Shown in pieces: positions 12,672 to 24,499 of a stretch of 64,000 bases of DNA. The stretch's first letter is position 1. Each line of letters begins with the position of its first letter. The position numbers and the translations under genes were made by a program. Source of the stretch: Myxocyprinus asiaticus (lineage: Eukaryota; Chordata; Actinopteri; Cypriniformes; Catostomidae); assembly GCF_019703515.2 (NCBI RefSeq), contig NC_059346.1:15655001-15719000 (forward strand), written 5' to 3'. The notes beneath the pieces were generated by a model. It was given only the letters and a program-made list of their open reading frames with translations. It did no database searches and was not told where the DNA came from.

Positions 12672-12709
12672 CTTAACGTCTGCCTTTTTGTTCAACAAGC
12701 TCTTGGCTG
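12672..12709 (-). CDS. camk2b: camk2b exon 14: start of variable linker
   Basis: This 38-nt exon is preceded by 'cccattgtag' and followed by donor GTAAGA. With the G carried over from exon 13 it encodes AAKSLLNKKADVK. The segment resembles the AKSLLNKK linker that follows the regulatory segment in CAMK2B and CAMK2G. The mammalian beta form ends ADGVK, so one Gly is missing here. The exon ends in phase 0, as expected where alternative linker exons join. The next exon is not visible within the 12.6 kb that remain. Confidence 0.9.
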
Positions 12710-14020
12710 CTACAATGGGAGCAAATAAGAGACGTTAAATCAGCAAAACTGTCAAATTTAACCACCAACAACTGTCAATAATTTACCCAGAGCTCTATTT
12801 CCTAAAATGAAAGGTAACAATGCAGATAATAATGATCAGGCTCTGACTGATATAGCCAGATTTACAGTACATAACATTTTACAATGACTTTTATTATTTA
12901 TTAACAAAAAATATATAATCAATTAGATCACTTCAGTAGTTCATACACATACAAATATGACTAAATATGAAGACTGAACAGTTCCCCATTGTACAATTCA
13001 TAAAGACCTTCATCATATTTGCGCCCGAGATTTACAGACAAAGCTCCATGCAGGTCTCACTGCAATGCAAGTGGCAGAGAAATTCAACTATACATTTTAA
13101 ACTTACATCTCATTAAAATCTCTGCATTTTGAGTATCATTTGATTCAATTACATTGTTTGGATGTGAAACGACAGAATATTTCAAATGAATCTTTTTAGG
13201 TTGAGTCAAAAAGTTTCTGGTGTAGTTAATGGAAGAACTTTTCATTCTAATGACCAATAGATATGAAAACTATCCAAAATGTAATGTGCTTTTCAGTGCT
13301 TTTGCTGTTTCATGGAAAAAACACTCATTAAATCATTATAAACACATTCGTCAATGTGTATAAGGATGCAGCTGACAAATTCACAGAAAAATATTGCTGG
13401 TTCATGTACCATTTTATATTGAGAATACATATGCAAACAAATGCACACACTCTCTCGAGCAATTGTGCATGCACCTTGAAAGTCATTCGTTCACATCACT
13501 TCTTTCTATTGTTAAACCATGGTAAATCATCATATTTATGTCAGTCAATTGGCATGTCTGTTCTGTACTGTTTGAAAGAGTAATTATATTTGCAACACTG
13601 TTTGGTGAAACTAGTGGTGCAGAAACACACTTTAGCTTAAATAAAGCACAGAAGAGATCTTGAGCTTTATTCCTATGGGTATTCATCTTAAAGGGTATCT
13701 TGAACCTTCTCTAGATGAGACTACTGATTAAGGCAGTATTATTACAATCAGTTGATCAAAAATCCTGGACTGCAACTCATTTAAAGATTCTCATAAAAAA
13801 TTATCCATCAGAGAGATTTATTGTTTTGGTAGATGTTATTACCCAAAGTGACTTATAACAATGCATTCAATCTATACACAACCCCTTTCAGATTTCCATG
13901 ACTTTTTTCATGGAATTGAAAAATCCATGATTACTGGAGAAGGATTAAAAAATGTTTTATTGAGATTGCGCTCGCAAAAAGCTATTTCTCGCCAATTAAA
14001 TGTTACTAATACATACATAC

Positions 14021-14022
<2 letters not shown>
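12710..14022. other. Intron 13, distal part; nothing recognised
   Basis: AT-rich sequence upstream of exon 14. I see no exon, RNA gene or transposon end that I can defend. Confidence 0.5.

Positions 14023-14078
<56 letters not shown>
14023..14078. repeat. (TA)n microsatellite
   Basis: Uninterrupted TA dinucleotides. Confidence 0.95.
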
Positions 14079-14080
<2 letters not shown>

Positions 14081-14938
14081 TCTGAGATTAATAATTGACT
14101 GTTTAACACCTGTAATTAATGCAGTATGCATTTTTATTTTTTTTAACTTCCTGAAACTTCACTAATGTTTTTCTCCACTTCCTGTGGCTAAAATTGGCAT
14201 ATATACATTTCCAGGAGGTACAAGATTGACTTGACTGCACATCCTAGCAGAGAAACTGATTGTGTGGAACAGTGTATGCTTTTCCATTACACGAAACGCA
14301 TGTCCCGAGCATAATAAATACAGGAGCGGATTTACTGTATGAAGAATGAAGACTTCACCCGCAAGTGGTGAGTCAGGAGAGGGAGAGATATGGGCAAGCT
14401 GCTGTTTCTCTTTGCATCACCTGAAAACGCGTGAGAGAGAGCCATCATTTGAGTGATAGAGACTGAATGGCAGCCAAAGAAAATAATTGTTTTGAGATTT
14501 TAAACTTAAGCAAATTAAAATTCAATTTGTTTTATATCTTTATATATATTGTCTAATAATGCATTGGCAACATACAAGTAAGTTTATCTTGCCAATAAAG
14601 CTCAATATAAACTAAATTCTGTCCATTTGATCCTATTACTAAAAAACTCCACTGTAAAACGGTGGAAGATTTTGCCCCACTTTTAATGATAGCATGTCTA
14701 CTGATTTTATGACATTTACACTTGCATCAAAGATTTATACCTGTAAAAGTGTCTAATTAACTCAATCTTCGAAAAACTTAAAGACCTTACTTGTACATAT
14801 TTAAATCACTTTAAGACAAAGTATAAATTCAATATATTTATGATTATATTTTAATGTTACATGTACCTTGATTAATCGTAACTAATCACAGAAAACTGTG
14901 CGATTAATTAGTTAACTTTTTATTATCAATTCACAGCC

Positions 14939-14941
<3 letters not shown>

Positions 14942-14979
<38 letters not shown>

Positions 14980-14980
14980 A
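14942..14980. repeat. (TA)n microsatellite
   Basis: TA dinucleotide run directly before a Tc1-family fragment. Confidence 0.9.
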
Positions 14981-14989
14981 TACACTGTA

Positions 14990-15118
14990 TACACCGATCA
15001 GCCACAACATTAAAAACACCTGCCTAATATTATGTAGGTCCCCCTCGTGCCGCCAATATAGCACAACCCGCATCTCAGAATAGCATTCTGAGATGATATT
15101 CTTCTCACCACAGTTGCG
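14990..15118 (-). mobile_element. Terminal fragment of the 61.6-kb-type Tc1 element
   Basis: It reads 'caccgatcagccacaacatt' and then 'cctgcctaatatta', 'gtccccctcgtgccgccaa' and 'cgcatctcagaatagc'. This is nearly identical to the end at 61564-61690. Only about 130 bp remain. Confidence 0.75.
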
Positions 15119-15130
15119 TGTGTATATATA

Positions 15131-15679
15131 CACTACCGGTCAAAAGTTTTGAAACACTTACTCATTCTTACTCATTATAATTTTTTTCACATTTTAGAAT
15201 AATAGTAAAGTCATCAAAACTATGGAATAACATAAATTGAACTATGAGAATTATGTTGTGACTAAACAATATCCAAAATAAATCAAAACTGTGTTATATT
15301 TTAGCATCTTCAAAGTTCATTGCCTAGAATTTGCAGACATGTACTCTTGACATTTTCTCAACCAACTTCTTGAGGTAACACCCTGGGATGCTTTTTAAAC
15401 AGTATTGAAGGAGTTCCCATCTATGTTGGGCACTTATTGGCTGCTTTTCTTTATTATTTGGTCCAAGTCATCAATTTCAAAAATGTTTTTTTGTTTTAAT
15501 ATTTATTTTTTTATTACATTTTAGTTGTTTTCTAATGAAATAAATTAATATGGTGGCACAATTATATTTTTGTCTACAAAACTAATTTCAAACATTTAAA
15601 CATAAGTCTTCAGATCAAAAAAATTTAAGATAATGAGAAACATTTCAGTCAAGTGTTTCAAAACTTTTGACCAGTAGTG
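15131..15679. mobile_element. Tc1-like MITE with 'actaccggtcaaaagtttt' ends
   Basis: The left end reads cactaccggtcaaaagtttt and the right end is its inverted copy, 'aaaacttttgaccagtagtg'. It is about 550 bp long, with no transposase. Its right 135 bp are repeated in inverted orientation at 15852-15987. Confidence 0.75.
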
Positions 15680-15851
<172 letters not shown>

Positions 15852-15987
15852 CACTACCGGTCAAAACTTTTGAAACACTTGACTGAAATGTTTCTCATTA
15901 TCTTAAATTTTTTTTGATCTGAAGACGTATGTTTAAATGTTTGAAATTAGTTTTGTAGACAAAAATATAATTGTGCCACCATATTAA
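15852..15987. repeat. Inverted copy of the MITE end at 15544-15678
   Basis: It runs from 'cactaccggtcaaaactttt' through 'gaaatgtttctcattatctt' to 'gtgccaccatattaat', almost exactly the reverse complement of 15544-15678. Confidence 0.85.
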
Positions 15988-16784
15988 TATGGAAGTACTT
16001 GTGATTACTGAACACAGATTTAAAATGATTTTGATTCAGAGCGATTTGCAAATAAATCATTTACCAAAAGAATGATTCATTGACAAATGGGGCATCACTA
16101 GACTGGAAAACCCAATTTTAAAATTCCTTGATATTTCCAGGTTTTACATGACCCTGGACATTAGTCATATAAAGAAATCAATAGGTACAGAGCAAGAGGT
16201 TGGAAAATAATTCAATTCAATCTGTGAATGAGGGTCATAAACTGAAGACTGCGGTCACTGAAGGTGGGTTTTGAATACAGATCCTCCTAGAAATGTATCT
16301 GGGCCACCGACCCATCCATCTGGTGGCCCAAAGAGATCAGTGAAAGAAATGAGCATGCGTCCCTGTAGGAAGATCAGGAGTAAAGTAACAACTAATACTC
16401 TAGAGTGAGTGGAGCTCCTTACCTTGCCATTAACACAGAGAGCAAAAGAAAGAGAACGAGGAGAAAAAGAGAAGAGAGAGCAATGGAGAAGAGGTCAAAA
16501 TACTAAAGTCTCTTGTGCTATTGCTGTTTCTATGAACAGTGGGTCTAAACAAATACAGAGCTCTGTATGGGGCCAAAGAATAGAAAAAAATGGTCAACTT
16601 ATTTAAGGTACAGTCGTCATTTTTCTGAGATTTTATCAGCTTAGCAGGGCTAGAGTCAGCACAAACAAGATTTACCAAAATAGGTTTTAAAAAAACTAGG
16701 TTTGTGCCAGGCTGCTTTATATAAGCTTTATGGAAATCATCTGATGCCAAACTTTACCAGAGAGTTTGCCAAAAAAAAATCATA
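15988..16784. other. Intron stretch, no gene recognised
   Basis: It has AT-rich sequence and a purine-rich patch at 16435-16495. On the minus strand two splice-like signals occur (GTAAGG near 16422; 'cttcctacag' near 16375), but no supported exon lies between them. Confidence 0.4.
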
Positions 16785-17028
16785 TTCTGTTAAGATTTAC
16801 TCATCCTCATGTCATTCCAAACCTATATGACTTTGTTGTTAGCCTCAGTCACAATTCACTTTCATTGCATCTTTTTTCCATACAATGAAAGTGAATGGTG
16901 ACTGAGGATGTTAGTCCCAAACATTCTACCTAAGATTCTTTCCTTTTGTATTCCACTTAAGTAATAAGGGTTTGAAACAACATGATGGTGATAGAATTTA
17001 AATTTTTGGGTCGAACTATCCCTTTAAC
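16785..17028. repeat. Cyprinid repeat, partial copy
   Basis: It has 'ttactcatcctcatgtcattcca', a foldback core ('cattcactttcattgcat' / 'acaatgaaagtgaatgg'), and the right end 'tcgaactatccctttaa'. The left end is eroded. Confidence 0.65.
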
Positions 17029-18181
17029 TGTATCAAAACAGAGATACAGAAAACACTCTAATAAGAACAAGACATTAGAGAAGAAACGTACATTACATAA
17101 TCTAATATATATTATATATTATATCAAGTTCATTATTTAATCATATGCTCTATATGAAGAAAGTCAGATATCATGATTTTGGTAAGATCCAAAAAATTGG
17201 TCTGTTACGTAGTGTAACTGCCTATACCGCAGTATTCTGGTTGCTCAGGCTGGGGGTAGTAGAAAGACAACAGAGAGAGGCAGCACTACATAAATATTTG
17301 ATTGCAGGCATGTGGAGGCAGCATCAAATATGAAGCACAGCCTTCAAATTGAGCCACAGCAAAGGCCCAAGATAGAAGCTCAACCCTTCTAACCCACTCA
17401 TGATGCATTTTACTGGAAGAAAAATAAAAAGTTAAAAGGAACAGTAACGTAACAACCCGAATCTTGTTCTCCCCTTTAGAGAAGGTAAAGGGCAAAACAA
17501 TGTCTTCAGCATCTCCAGCAGAACAGCTATTCGGCTACCTTAAGATATTCTAAATATCACTAGATACTAAAATTCAACACATTTTGTTTCAGTTGTTTGA
17601 AACTAAAATCTTCTATCACAGTAAATGACCACTGTAAACTAAACTTCTATTCTAATCTACTCTACCCTACTCTATTCACTAATATTCCTCAAACCTCATA
17701 CTAAATGTGCTCTGACACAGTAAAAATGAAATCAAAATTGACCCTATTTACTTCTTGAACGTTTCAGGTCTAATTATTCCAATGACAAAAATTTTTTTTA
17801 ACATTATTTGTATGTTAAATAAACATTAATAAAATGTTTGTTTTTACTCAGCCTCAGAAACAACATACTTGTCGGCTGACGTCACCATGCCTGCTTATTT
17901 TCCAACTATCTGGCTCCATTCTAGTATGTAACACCCATTTTTCATGATCAAATCCATTCCTGATTAGGGTAAATTTTTCTTGTTATATATCCTGTTTGAC
18001 TTGGAAGTATGTCAGAATACAGAAGTAAAATGAGTCACGAAAACCGCTAAATGTTTTAAAGTTTAAAGTTTTAAATATTTAACCAGATTTTTCAAGAGGG
18101 AATTATGTTGGATTTAATTGCTTTAGCATACTAATTTAGAAAATGCAGAAATGCTAATATACATTTTCAAATTTATATTAG

Positions 18182-18182
<1 letters not shown>
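17029..18182. other. Intron stretch, nothing recognised
   Basis: No exon, RNA gene or clear transposon end seen. Confidence 0.45.

Positions 18183-18243
<61 letters not shown>
18183..18243. repeat. (TA)n microsatellite
   Basis: TA run immediately before a Tc1-like element. Confidence 0.95.
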
Positions 18244-18249
<6 letters not shown>

Positions 18250-18253
18250 CACA

Positions 18254-19819
18254 CAGTTGTGCTCAAAAGTTTGCATACCCTTGAAGAATTGGTAATTTAT
18301 GTACCATTTTTAAAGAAAACATGAGTGAGCAGGCAAAACACATTTCTTTTATTTCTTATGAGATTCATATTCAACTATAGGTTATAACAGAATGGCACAA
18401 TCATAAAACAAAACATGGCAATAAAGAAAAAAATGAAATGACCCCTGTTCAAAAGTCTGCATACCCTTAGTTCTTAATACTGTGTATTGCCCCCTTTAGC
18501 ATCAATGACAGCGTGCAGTCTTTTGTAATAGTTGTCTATGAGGCCCCAAATTCTTGCAAGTGGTATAGCTGCCCATTCGTCTTGGCAAAATGCCTCCAGG
18601 TCATTCAAAGTCTTTGTTCGTCTTGCATGAACCGCACGTTTGAGATCTCCCTAGAGTGGCTCGATGATATTAAGGTCAGGAGACTGTGATGGCCACTCCA
18701 GAACCTTCACCTTTTTCTGCTGTAACCAACTGAGGGTCAACTTGGCCCTGTGCTTAGGGTCAATGTCATGCTGGAAAGTCCAAGTACGTCCCAAGCACAG
18801 CTTTCGTGCAGAAGAATGCAAATTGTCTGCCAGTATTTTCTGATAACATGCTGCATCCATCTTGCCATCAATTTTCACAAGATTCCCCATGCCTTTAGAG
18901 CTCAAACAACCCCAAAACATCAGTGAGCCACCACCATGCTTCACAGTGGGGATGGTATTATTTCCACTATAGGCCATGTTGACCCCTCTCCAAACATAGC
19001 ACTTATGGTTGTGACCATAAAGCTCTATTTTGGTCTCGTCACTCCAAATTACAGTGTGCCAGAAGCTGTGTCAAGGTCTTTTTTGTGGCATTGGCGCAGT
19101 AAAGGCTTCTTTCTGGCAACTCGACCATGCAGCTCATTTTTGTTCAAGTATTGTCGTATTGTGTTCCTTGAAACAACCACACCATCTTTTAGGTTACCTG
19201 TGGGTTTTTCTTTGTATCCCGAACAATTCTTCTGGCAGTTGTGGCTGAAATCTTTCTTGGTCTACCTGACCTTGGCCTGGTATCAAGAGATCCCCGAATT
19301 TTCCACTTCTTAAGTGATTGAACAGTACTGACTGGCATTTTCAAGGCTTTGGATATCTTTTTATATCATTTTCCACCTTTATAAAGTTCCATTACCTTGT
19401 TACGCAGGTCTTTTGACAGTTATTTTCTGCTCCCCATGGCTCAGTATCTAGCCTGCTCAGTGCATCCACGTGAGAGCTAACAAACTGATTGACTATTTTT
19501 ACACAGGCACTAATTGCAATTTAAAAAGCCACAGGTGTGGGAAATTAACCTTTAATTGTCATTTAAACCTGTGTGTGTCACCTTGTGTGTCTGTAACAAG
19601 GCCAAACATTCAAGGGTATGTAAACTTTTGATCAGGGCCATTTGGGTGATTTCTGTTATCATTATGATTTAAAAAGGAGCCAAACAACTATGTGCTAATA
19701 AATGGCTTCATATGATCACTATCCTTAAAAGACATTTTTTTTGCATGATCAGTAATATTTTCAAAATCAATGCCAAAATTTCACAATTTCTGCCAGGGTA
19801 TGCAAACTTTTTAGCACAA

Positions 19820-19822
<3 letters not shown>
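18254..19822 (-). mobile_element. Tc1-like transposon with 'cagttgtgctcaaaagttt' ends
   Basis: The left end reads cagttgtgctcaaaagtttg and the right end is its inverted copy ('aaactttttagcacaactg'). A TA follows at 19823; the left target base is changed to CA within the adjoining microsatellite. Length is 1569 bp, the usual size for a fish Tc1. Confidence 0.85.
18474..19437 (-). pseudogene. Tc1-like transposase, decayed
   Basis: It starts MGSRK on the minus strand at 19437 and hits a stop at the next codon, with further stops in the N-terminal half. The best-preserved part is 18977-18651, containing [15 protein letters not shown], a DIDPKH motif (normally NDPKH) and PDLNIIEPL (normally PDLNPIENL), followed by a stop. 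Catalytic-region changes and stops make it inactive. Confidence 0.85.
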
Positions 19823-19861
<39 letters not shown>

Positions 19862-19912
19862 TATATCTATCTATATCTATATCTATATCTATATCTATAT
19901 CTATATATATCT
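19823..19912. repeat. (TA)n and (ATATCT)n microsatellite
   Basis: A TA run passes into 'ctatat' hexamers directly after the Tc1 right end. Confidence 0.9.
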
Positions 19913-20395
19913 CTGCTCTGGAGGATAATCACAGGAGGGGCAAAGAAAATTATTACAAATCCAAAGTTGATGAAATTGTGACTGTAATGTATAATTACAG
20001 TTATGTGTGGCTAGATTTATTGTGATATATTGCACTGAGAAGGGAGTATTCCAGGCTAAACTACTCCTCAACATTACAAATGTATTGAAGCAGTTAGTTT
20101 TTGGCCCACAATTAAGTACTGTGGCATAAAAAGATACTCTGCTATTCACGTGTCTTCTACATACTGTGGATCCAGTATATCTTAATTTCTTCATACCTTT
20201 TTGATTATGAAAATTTTTGATGTGAGAAAAAAAAATATACATACGGTATATACTGTATATATTGCATGTGAAAATGCACTGCTCTGGTTTGTGTAAAAAA
20301 TTTGCTCACACAATTTTAATAAATAATAGAAAATAAAAAATATAACTATAATTAATAAAAATATCTTAAATAAATATAGAGAGAGCACATAAGCC
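19913..20395. other. AT-rich spacer between two Tc1 elements
   Basis: No feature recognised beyond short AT-rich runs. Confidence 0.4.
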
Positions 20396-20397
20396 TA

Positions 20398-21994
20398 TAG
20401 TGCATTCAGAAAGTATTCAGACCCCTTTATTTTTTCCACATTTTGCTATGTTGCAGCCTTATGCTAAAATGCTTTAAATTATTTTTTTCCACATCAATCT
20501 ACACTCCATACACCATAATGACAAAGCAAAAACAAGATTTTTGATAACTTCAAAAATAACTTAAGAAAAAACAGAAATATCACATTGGCATACTGTAAGT
20601 ATTCAGACCCTTTGCTATGACACTTGAAATTTAGCTTAGGTGCATCCCATTTCTCTGGATCATCTATGAGATGTTTCTACACTTTGATTGGAGTCTACCT
20701 GTGGCAAATTCAATTGATTGGACATGATTTGGAAAGGCACACACCTCTCTATATAAGGTCTCACAGCTGAAAATGCATATCAGAGCAAAAACCAAGCCAT
20801 GAGGTCAAAGGAACAGCCTGCAGAGTTCAGAGACAGGATTGTGTCGAGGCACAGATCTGGGGAAGGCTTCAAAACATTTCAGCTGCATTGAAGGTTCCCA
20901 AGAGCACGGTGGCCTCCATAATTCTTACATGGACGAAGTTTGGAACAACCAGGACTCTTCCTAGAGCTGGCCAACCAGCCAAACTGAGCAATCAGACGAG
21001 AAGGGCCATGGTAAGCGAGGTGACCAAGAACCTGATGGTCACTGTAGCTGAGCTCCAGAGATCATGTATGGAGACAGGAGAAACTTGCAGAAGGACAACC
21101 ATCACTGCAACACTCCACCAATCTGGACTTTATGGCAGAGTGGCCAGACGGAAGCCTCTTCTCAGTGCAAGACACATAAAAACACCTAAAGGACTCTCAG
21201 ACTGTGAGAAACAAGATTCTCTGGTCTGATGAAATGAAGATTGAACTGTTTGGCCTCAATTCCAAGCGTTATGTCAGGAGGAAACCAGGCACTGCTCATC
21301 ACCTCCGCAATGGTGGTGGTAGCATTATGATGTGGGGGTCTTTTTCAGTGGCAGGGACTGGGGGACTGGTTAGTGTTGAAGGAAAGCTGAACGCAGCAAA
21401 ATACAGAGATATTCTTAATGAAAACCTGGTCAGAGCGCTCAGGACCTCAGACTGGGCCGAAGGTTCACCTTCCAACAGGATAATGACCCTAAGCACACAG
21501 CAAAGACAACACAAGAATGGCTTAAGGACAACTTTGTGAATGTCCTTGAGTGGCCCAGCCAGAGCCCGGACTTGAACCCAATCAAACATCTCTGGAGAGA
21601 CCTGAAAATGGCTGTCCCCATCCAACCTGACAGAGCTTGAGAGGATCGGCAGAAAAGAATGGCAGAAAATCCCCAAATCCAGGAGTGCAAAGCTTGTTGC
21701 ATCATACCCAAAAAGACTTGAGGCTGTAATCGCTGCCAAAGGTGCTTCAACTAAGTACTGAGTTAAGAGTCTTAACACTTATGTCAATCTGTTATTTCAG
21801 TTTTTTATTTTTAATAAATCTGAAAAGTTGTCAAAAATCTAGTTTTTGCTTTGACATTATGGGGTATGGAGTGTAGATTGATGTGAACATTTTTTTTTAT
21901 TTAAAGCATTTTTGCATAAGGCTGCAACATAACAAAATGTGAAAAAAAAATAAAAATAAAAATGAAGGAGTCTGAATACTTTCTGAATGCACTG
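20398..21994 (+). mobile_element. Tc1-like transposon with 'gtgcattcagaaagtattcag' ends
   Basis: The 1597-bp element is flanked by TA at 20396-20397 and 21995-21996. The ends are inverted copies ('agtgcattcagaaagtattc' / 'gaatactttctgaatgcact'). A one-ended fragment of the same family occurs at 48814-48992. Confidence 0.88.
20799..21761 (+). pseudogene. Tc1-like transposase with frameshifts
   Basis: ATG at 20799 (MRSKEQ...) is followed by a frame change near 20887. The DNA-binding part continues at 20888-21200. A further frame change leads into ILWSDEMKIELFG. A third break near 21470 moves the NDPKHT and PDLNPI motifs into another frame. The last acidic residue reads K ([10 protein letters not shown]), so the catalytic triad is lost. 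Confidence 0.85.
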
Positions 21995-21996
21995 TA

Positions 21997-22773
21997 TATC
22001 CATAAAAATATTTTTAGATGCTGGTTAAAAAGGGCTAAAGCATGAAATTAAAAAAGTTTTAAGACCATTACTGCAAAAAACTTGTGATGCAATAAATACA
22101 GTTTTCATGAAGCTTTGACCATGCACAGGTGCACCAGATCCGTACAGCCCATCACACCCCCAAGTTAGTGAACATGCATTAGTCCAACCTCCCATGCAGC
22201 ATTCAGCACAACATCAGGCAGACTGTTCCACCCAAAAAAACAGGTGTGAATTCAACTTCACAGACCGTATATAAAAATATAAAGACAGAGTAAAGGAAGG
22301 AAGAAAGGATACAGAGGAATAAACTGGCTTATAGGTGTCAGATAAAAATGGCTCAGAAAAGTGATGATGATGAGGAGGATAAAAATAAACCAGACTTAAG
22401 TCAATGGAAGTGATTTACAGAACATATAAAAGTAGGAATGATGGAGAAAACGAGAGAGAGAGAGAGAGCACAAGGGAGAGAAAGAGGGAAAAATTTAATG
22501 TATCATGCACATGCCTTGGTGTGACCACTCAGTGAAAAAAATAAAAGCTGAATGAAATTAAGACAATGATGATGACAGACAGCTGATAGGACCAGTGAGC
22601 TGCCCAATGTGAAATCAGACAAAATAAGGCAAATAATGGCACTGAAGTGTGGAGGATGCGGGGATGGGGAGAAACAGCAGGAAAGACAGAAAGAGGGTGA
22701 GTCATCATGCATGCTTTTAGCCCCATGCAGAGACAGTCATGGACAAGTGAGTGACAAGCGGCAAAAATCTGAA
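21997..22773. other. Intron 13 stretch, no gene recognised
   Basis: It contains a short (GA)n run near 22452-22468. No splice-flanked open frame resembles a known protein. Confidence 0.45.
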
Positions 22774-23572
22774 AATGGAAAGAAAAAAATGTAAAGGAAA
22801 AGGGAACAACTGGAAAGAAAAATTAATGAGGAAAGGAAAAGGGAAATGAAAAGAATAGAAAATGAAAAATACTGTGAATAGGAAGAGATATGATGGAAGG
22901 GGTTAAAGAGTTAAAAAAAGAAGAGGAAAAGGGTAGGAAAGGGAAAGGAAGAGGATAGAAAAAGGAAACAAAATGAAAGGATGGGGAAAAGAGAAAGGGA
23001 AAGAAAGGAAAAAAATGGAAAAGAAAAGGATTGGAAAAGGAAAGGGAAAGTACTGTAAATATGAAGGGAGAGGAAGAAAGGGATAAAAGAGAACTTAAAG
23101 AAGAGGAAAAGGATAGGGAAGGGAAAGGAAAAAGATAGGAAAGGGAAAGGAAATGACAAAGTAAAGTGAAAGGAAAGGAAAAGGATAGAAAAATGAAACA
23201 AAATGAAAGGATGAGGAAAAGAGAAAGGGAAACAAAGGAAAAGAAAATAGAAAATAAAAGGACTGGAAAAAGAAAGTACTGTGAATAGGAAGGGAGAGGA
23301 AGAAAGGGATAAAATAATACATAAAGAAGAGGAAAAGATATGGAGGGAAAGGAAAAAGATAGGAAGGGGAAGGATAGGAAAAGGAAAAAGGAAAAAAGGA
23401 AAGGAAAAGGAAAGAAAAGGGAAAAGAAAATAAAAAAGGAAAGGGAAAGAACAAAGAAAATTGAAAAAAAGGAAAGGGAAAAAGAAAAGAATTGGAAAAG
23501 GAAAGGGAGGTACTGCGAATAAGAAGGGAAAGGAAAGAAGATATATAAGAGTACAGAAAGAAGGGGGCAGAG
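22774..23572. repeat. Long polypurine tract (GGAAAAG-type)
   Basis: About 800 bp consist almost wholly of A and G on the plus strand, built from irregular GGAAAAG, GGAAAGG and AGAGGAAG units with short breaks such as 'tactgtgaatagg'. It begins 27 bp from the donor of camk2b exon 13, so the pre-mRNA carries a long polypyrimidine tract there. The long open frames reported across it are composition artefacts. Confidence 0.93.
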
Positions 23573-23599
23573 GAACTGGGCCCCGTAGAAAGGTGCTAC

Positions 23600-23695
23600 C
23601 TTGTTCCACCAGCCCTGCTGTGGTGCCTGCAGCCGCGGCTAGTGCAGCCGCAGCCGCAGTGACCGAGGCGGGAGCCGTGGTCTGTCTGCTACCCA
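23600..23695 (-). CDS. camk2b: camk2b exon 13: alanine-rich variable linker
   Basis: This 96-nt exon has acceptor 'gtgtgttag' and donor GTAGCA. With the G from exon 12 it encodes VGSRQTTAPAS, then an Ala-rich run, then GTTAGLVEQ. The RQTTAPA start and the GLVEQ end match mammalian CAMK2B rather than CAMK2G (RQSSAPA...). The Ala run looks longer than in the mammalian protein as I remember it. An alternative AG ten bases inside (ending 'gggtag') would break the frame. The exon lies in the flexible linker between kinase and hub, which is alternatively spliced in this family. Its length is a multiple of three, so it can be skipped cleanly. Confidence 0.9.
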
Positions 23696-24237
23696 CTAAC
23701 ACACACATAAAGGTGTGTGTATGTCCATACACAGAGACACATTCATACCCACCCATACACAATCACAAACACAATAAGAAGAAGGAAAGAGAGAGGGAAG
23801 AGGAAAGGGGGCAGAGTGAAAGAAAACCATTCATTAGTCTACAGGAGAAGAAACTGTAAGTCATAAGAACAGGTCAAACCAATTTTGTTTTTCTTTAAAA
23901 GACAGGTGGCTCAGAACACCTGGATCCCCACTCAAACGAGAGCCATATTTTCATTACAGGCAACATAAAACAAAGATAAGACTTTTTGTTTCTGACCCAG
24001 AGAGATTTATCCCTCCAAACATTAAAAAAATACAGCAGCACACACATTTATTAACGTTTTCTTAATTAACAATGTCCTCTGTTCGACCATCATCTAAAGT
24101 AGTTACAAGCAGAGCTCTGACATCACAGATGAGATCACAAAGTGCTATAAAAACTAATACAAATTTTCCATTAGGGATACAGTCAATTTAGGACTCCATG
24201 AAATCAAAATTTTATTTGTGGCTTACTTTTCGTCAAT
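23696..24237. other. Intron 12, exon-proximal part
   Basis: It includes a CA/TG-rich patch and purine-rich sequence near 23775-23830. No further feature recognised. Confidence 0.4.
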
Positions 24238-24491
24238 AGTCGCGTTCACACATACAGCCTTTTCCAGAAAATTACCTACAATTTCCAGTTTAAAGGTCAT
24301 GTTTGAACACGACACTTTTGAAAATACTGGTAAATTTTGCTTTGGCAATTTTCCTTAATGTGAATATGTATCATCACCTTTAAATTTCCTTATTGATGGT
24401 ATGTTTGAACAGCACAATTGGTACATTAACCAGTAAAGGTAACCCAGCGATTTTCCTGTAATTTACCTGGTTACATGTGTGAATAGGGCTT
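24238..24491. mobile_element. Small foldback MITE
   Basis: The left end 'gtcgcgttcacacatacagcc' is partly mirrored by the right end 'acatgtgtgaatagggc'. Internal sequences around 'ccagtttaaaggtcatgtttgaac' recur as partial inverted matches. No coding content. Confidence 0.45.
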
Positions 24492-24499
24492 TTGACTAT

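Noticed and set aside
16262..16430. Minus-strand segment after 'gatcttcctacag' with about 36 open codons, and a GTAAGG site near 16422
   Set aside because: The acceptor and donor do not bracket one open segment and the translation resembles no CaMKII linker exon. I looked here specifically for the nuclear-localisation and EPQTTV exons.
19030..19313. Plus-strand frames over the Tc1 at 18254-19822
   Set aside because: They lie opposite the decayed transposase and have no independent protein signal.
22911..23762. Long minus-strand open frame (283 codons) rich in Phe, Leu, Ser and Pro
   Set aside because: It is the translation of the polypurine tract. Only the short part at 23600-23695 is a real exon; the rest has no start, domain or codon signal.
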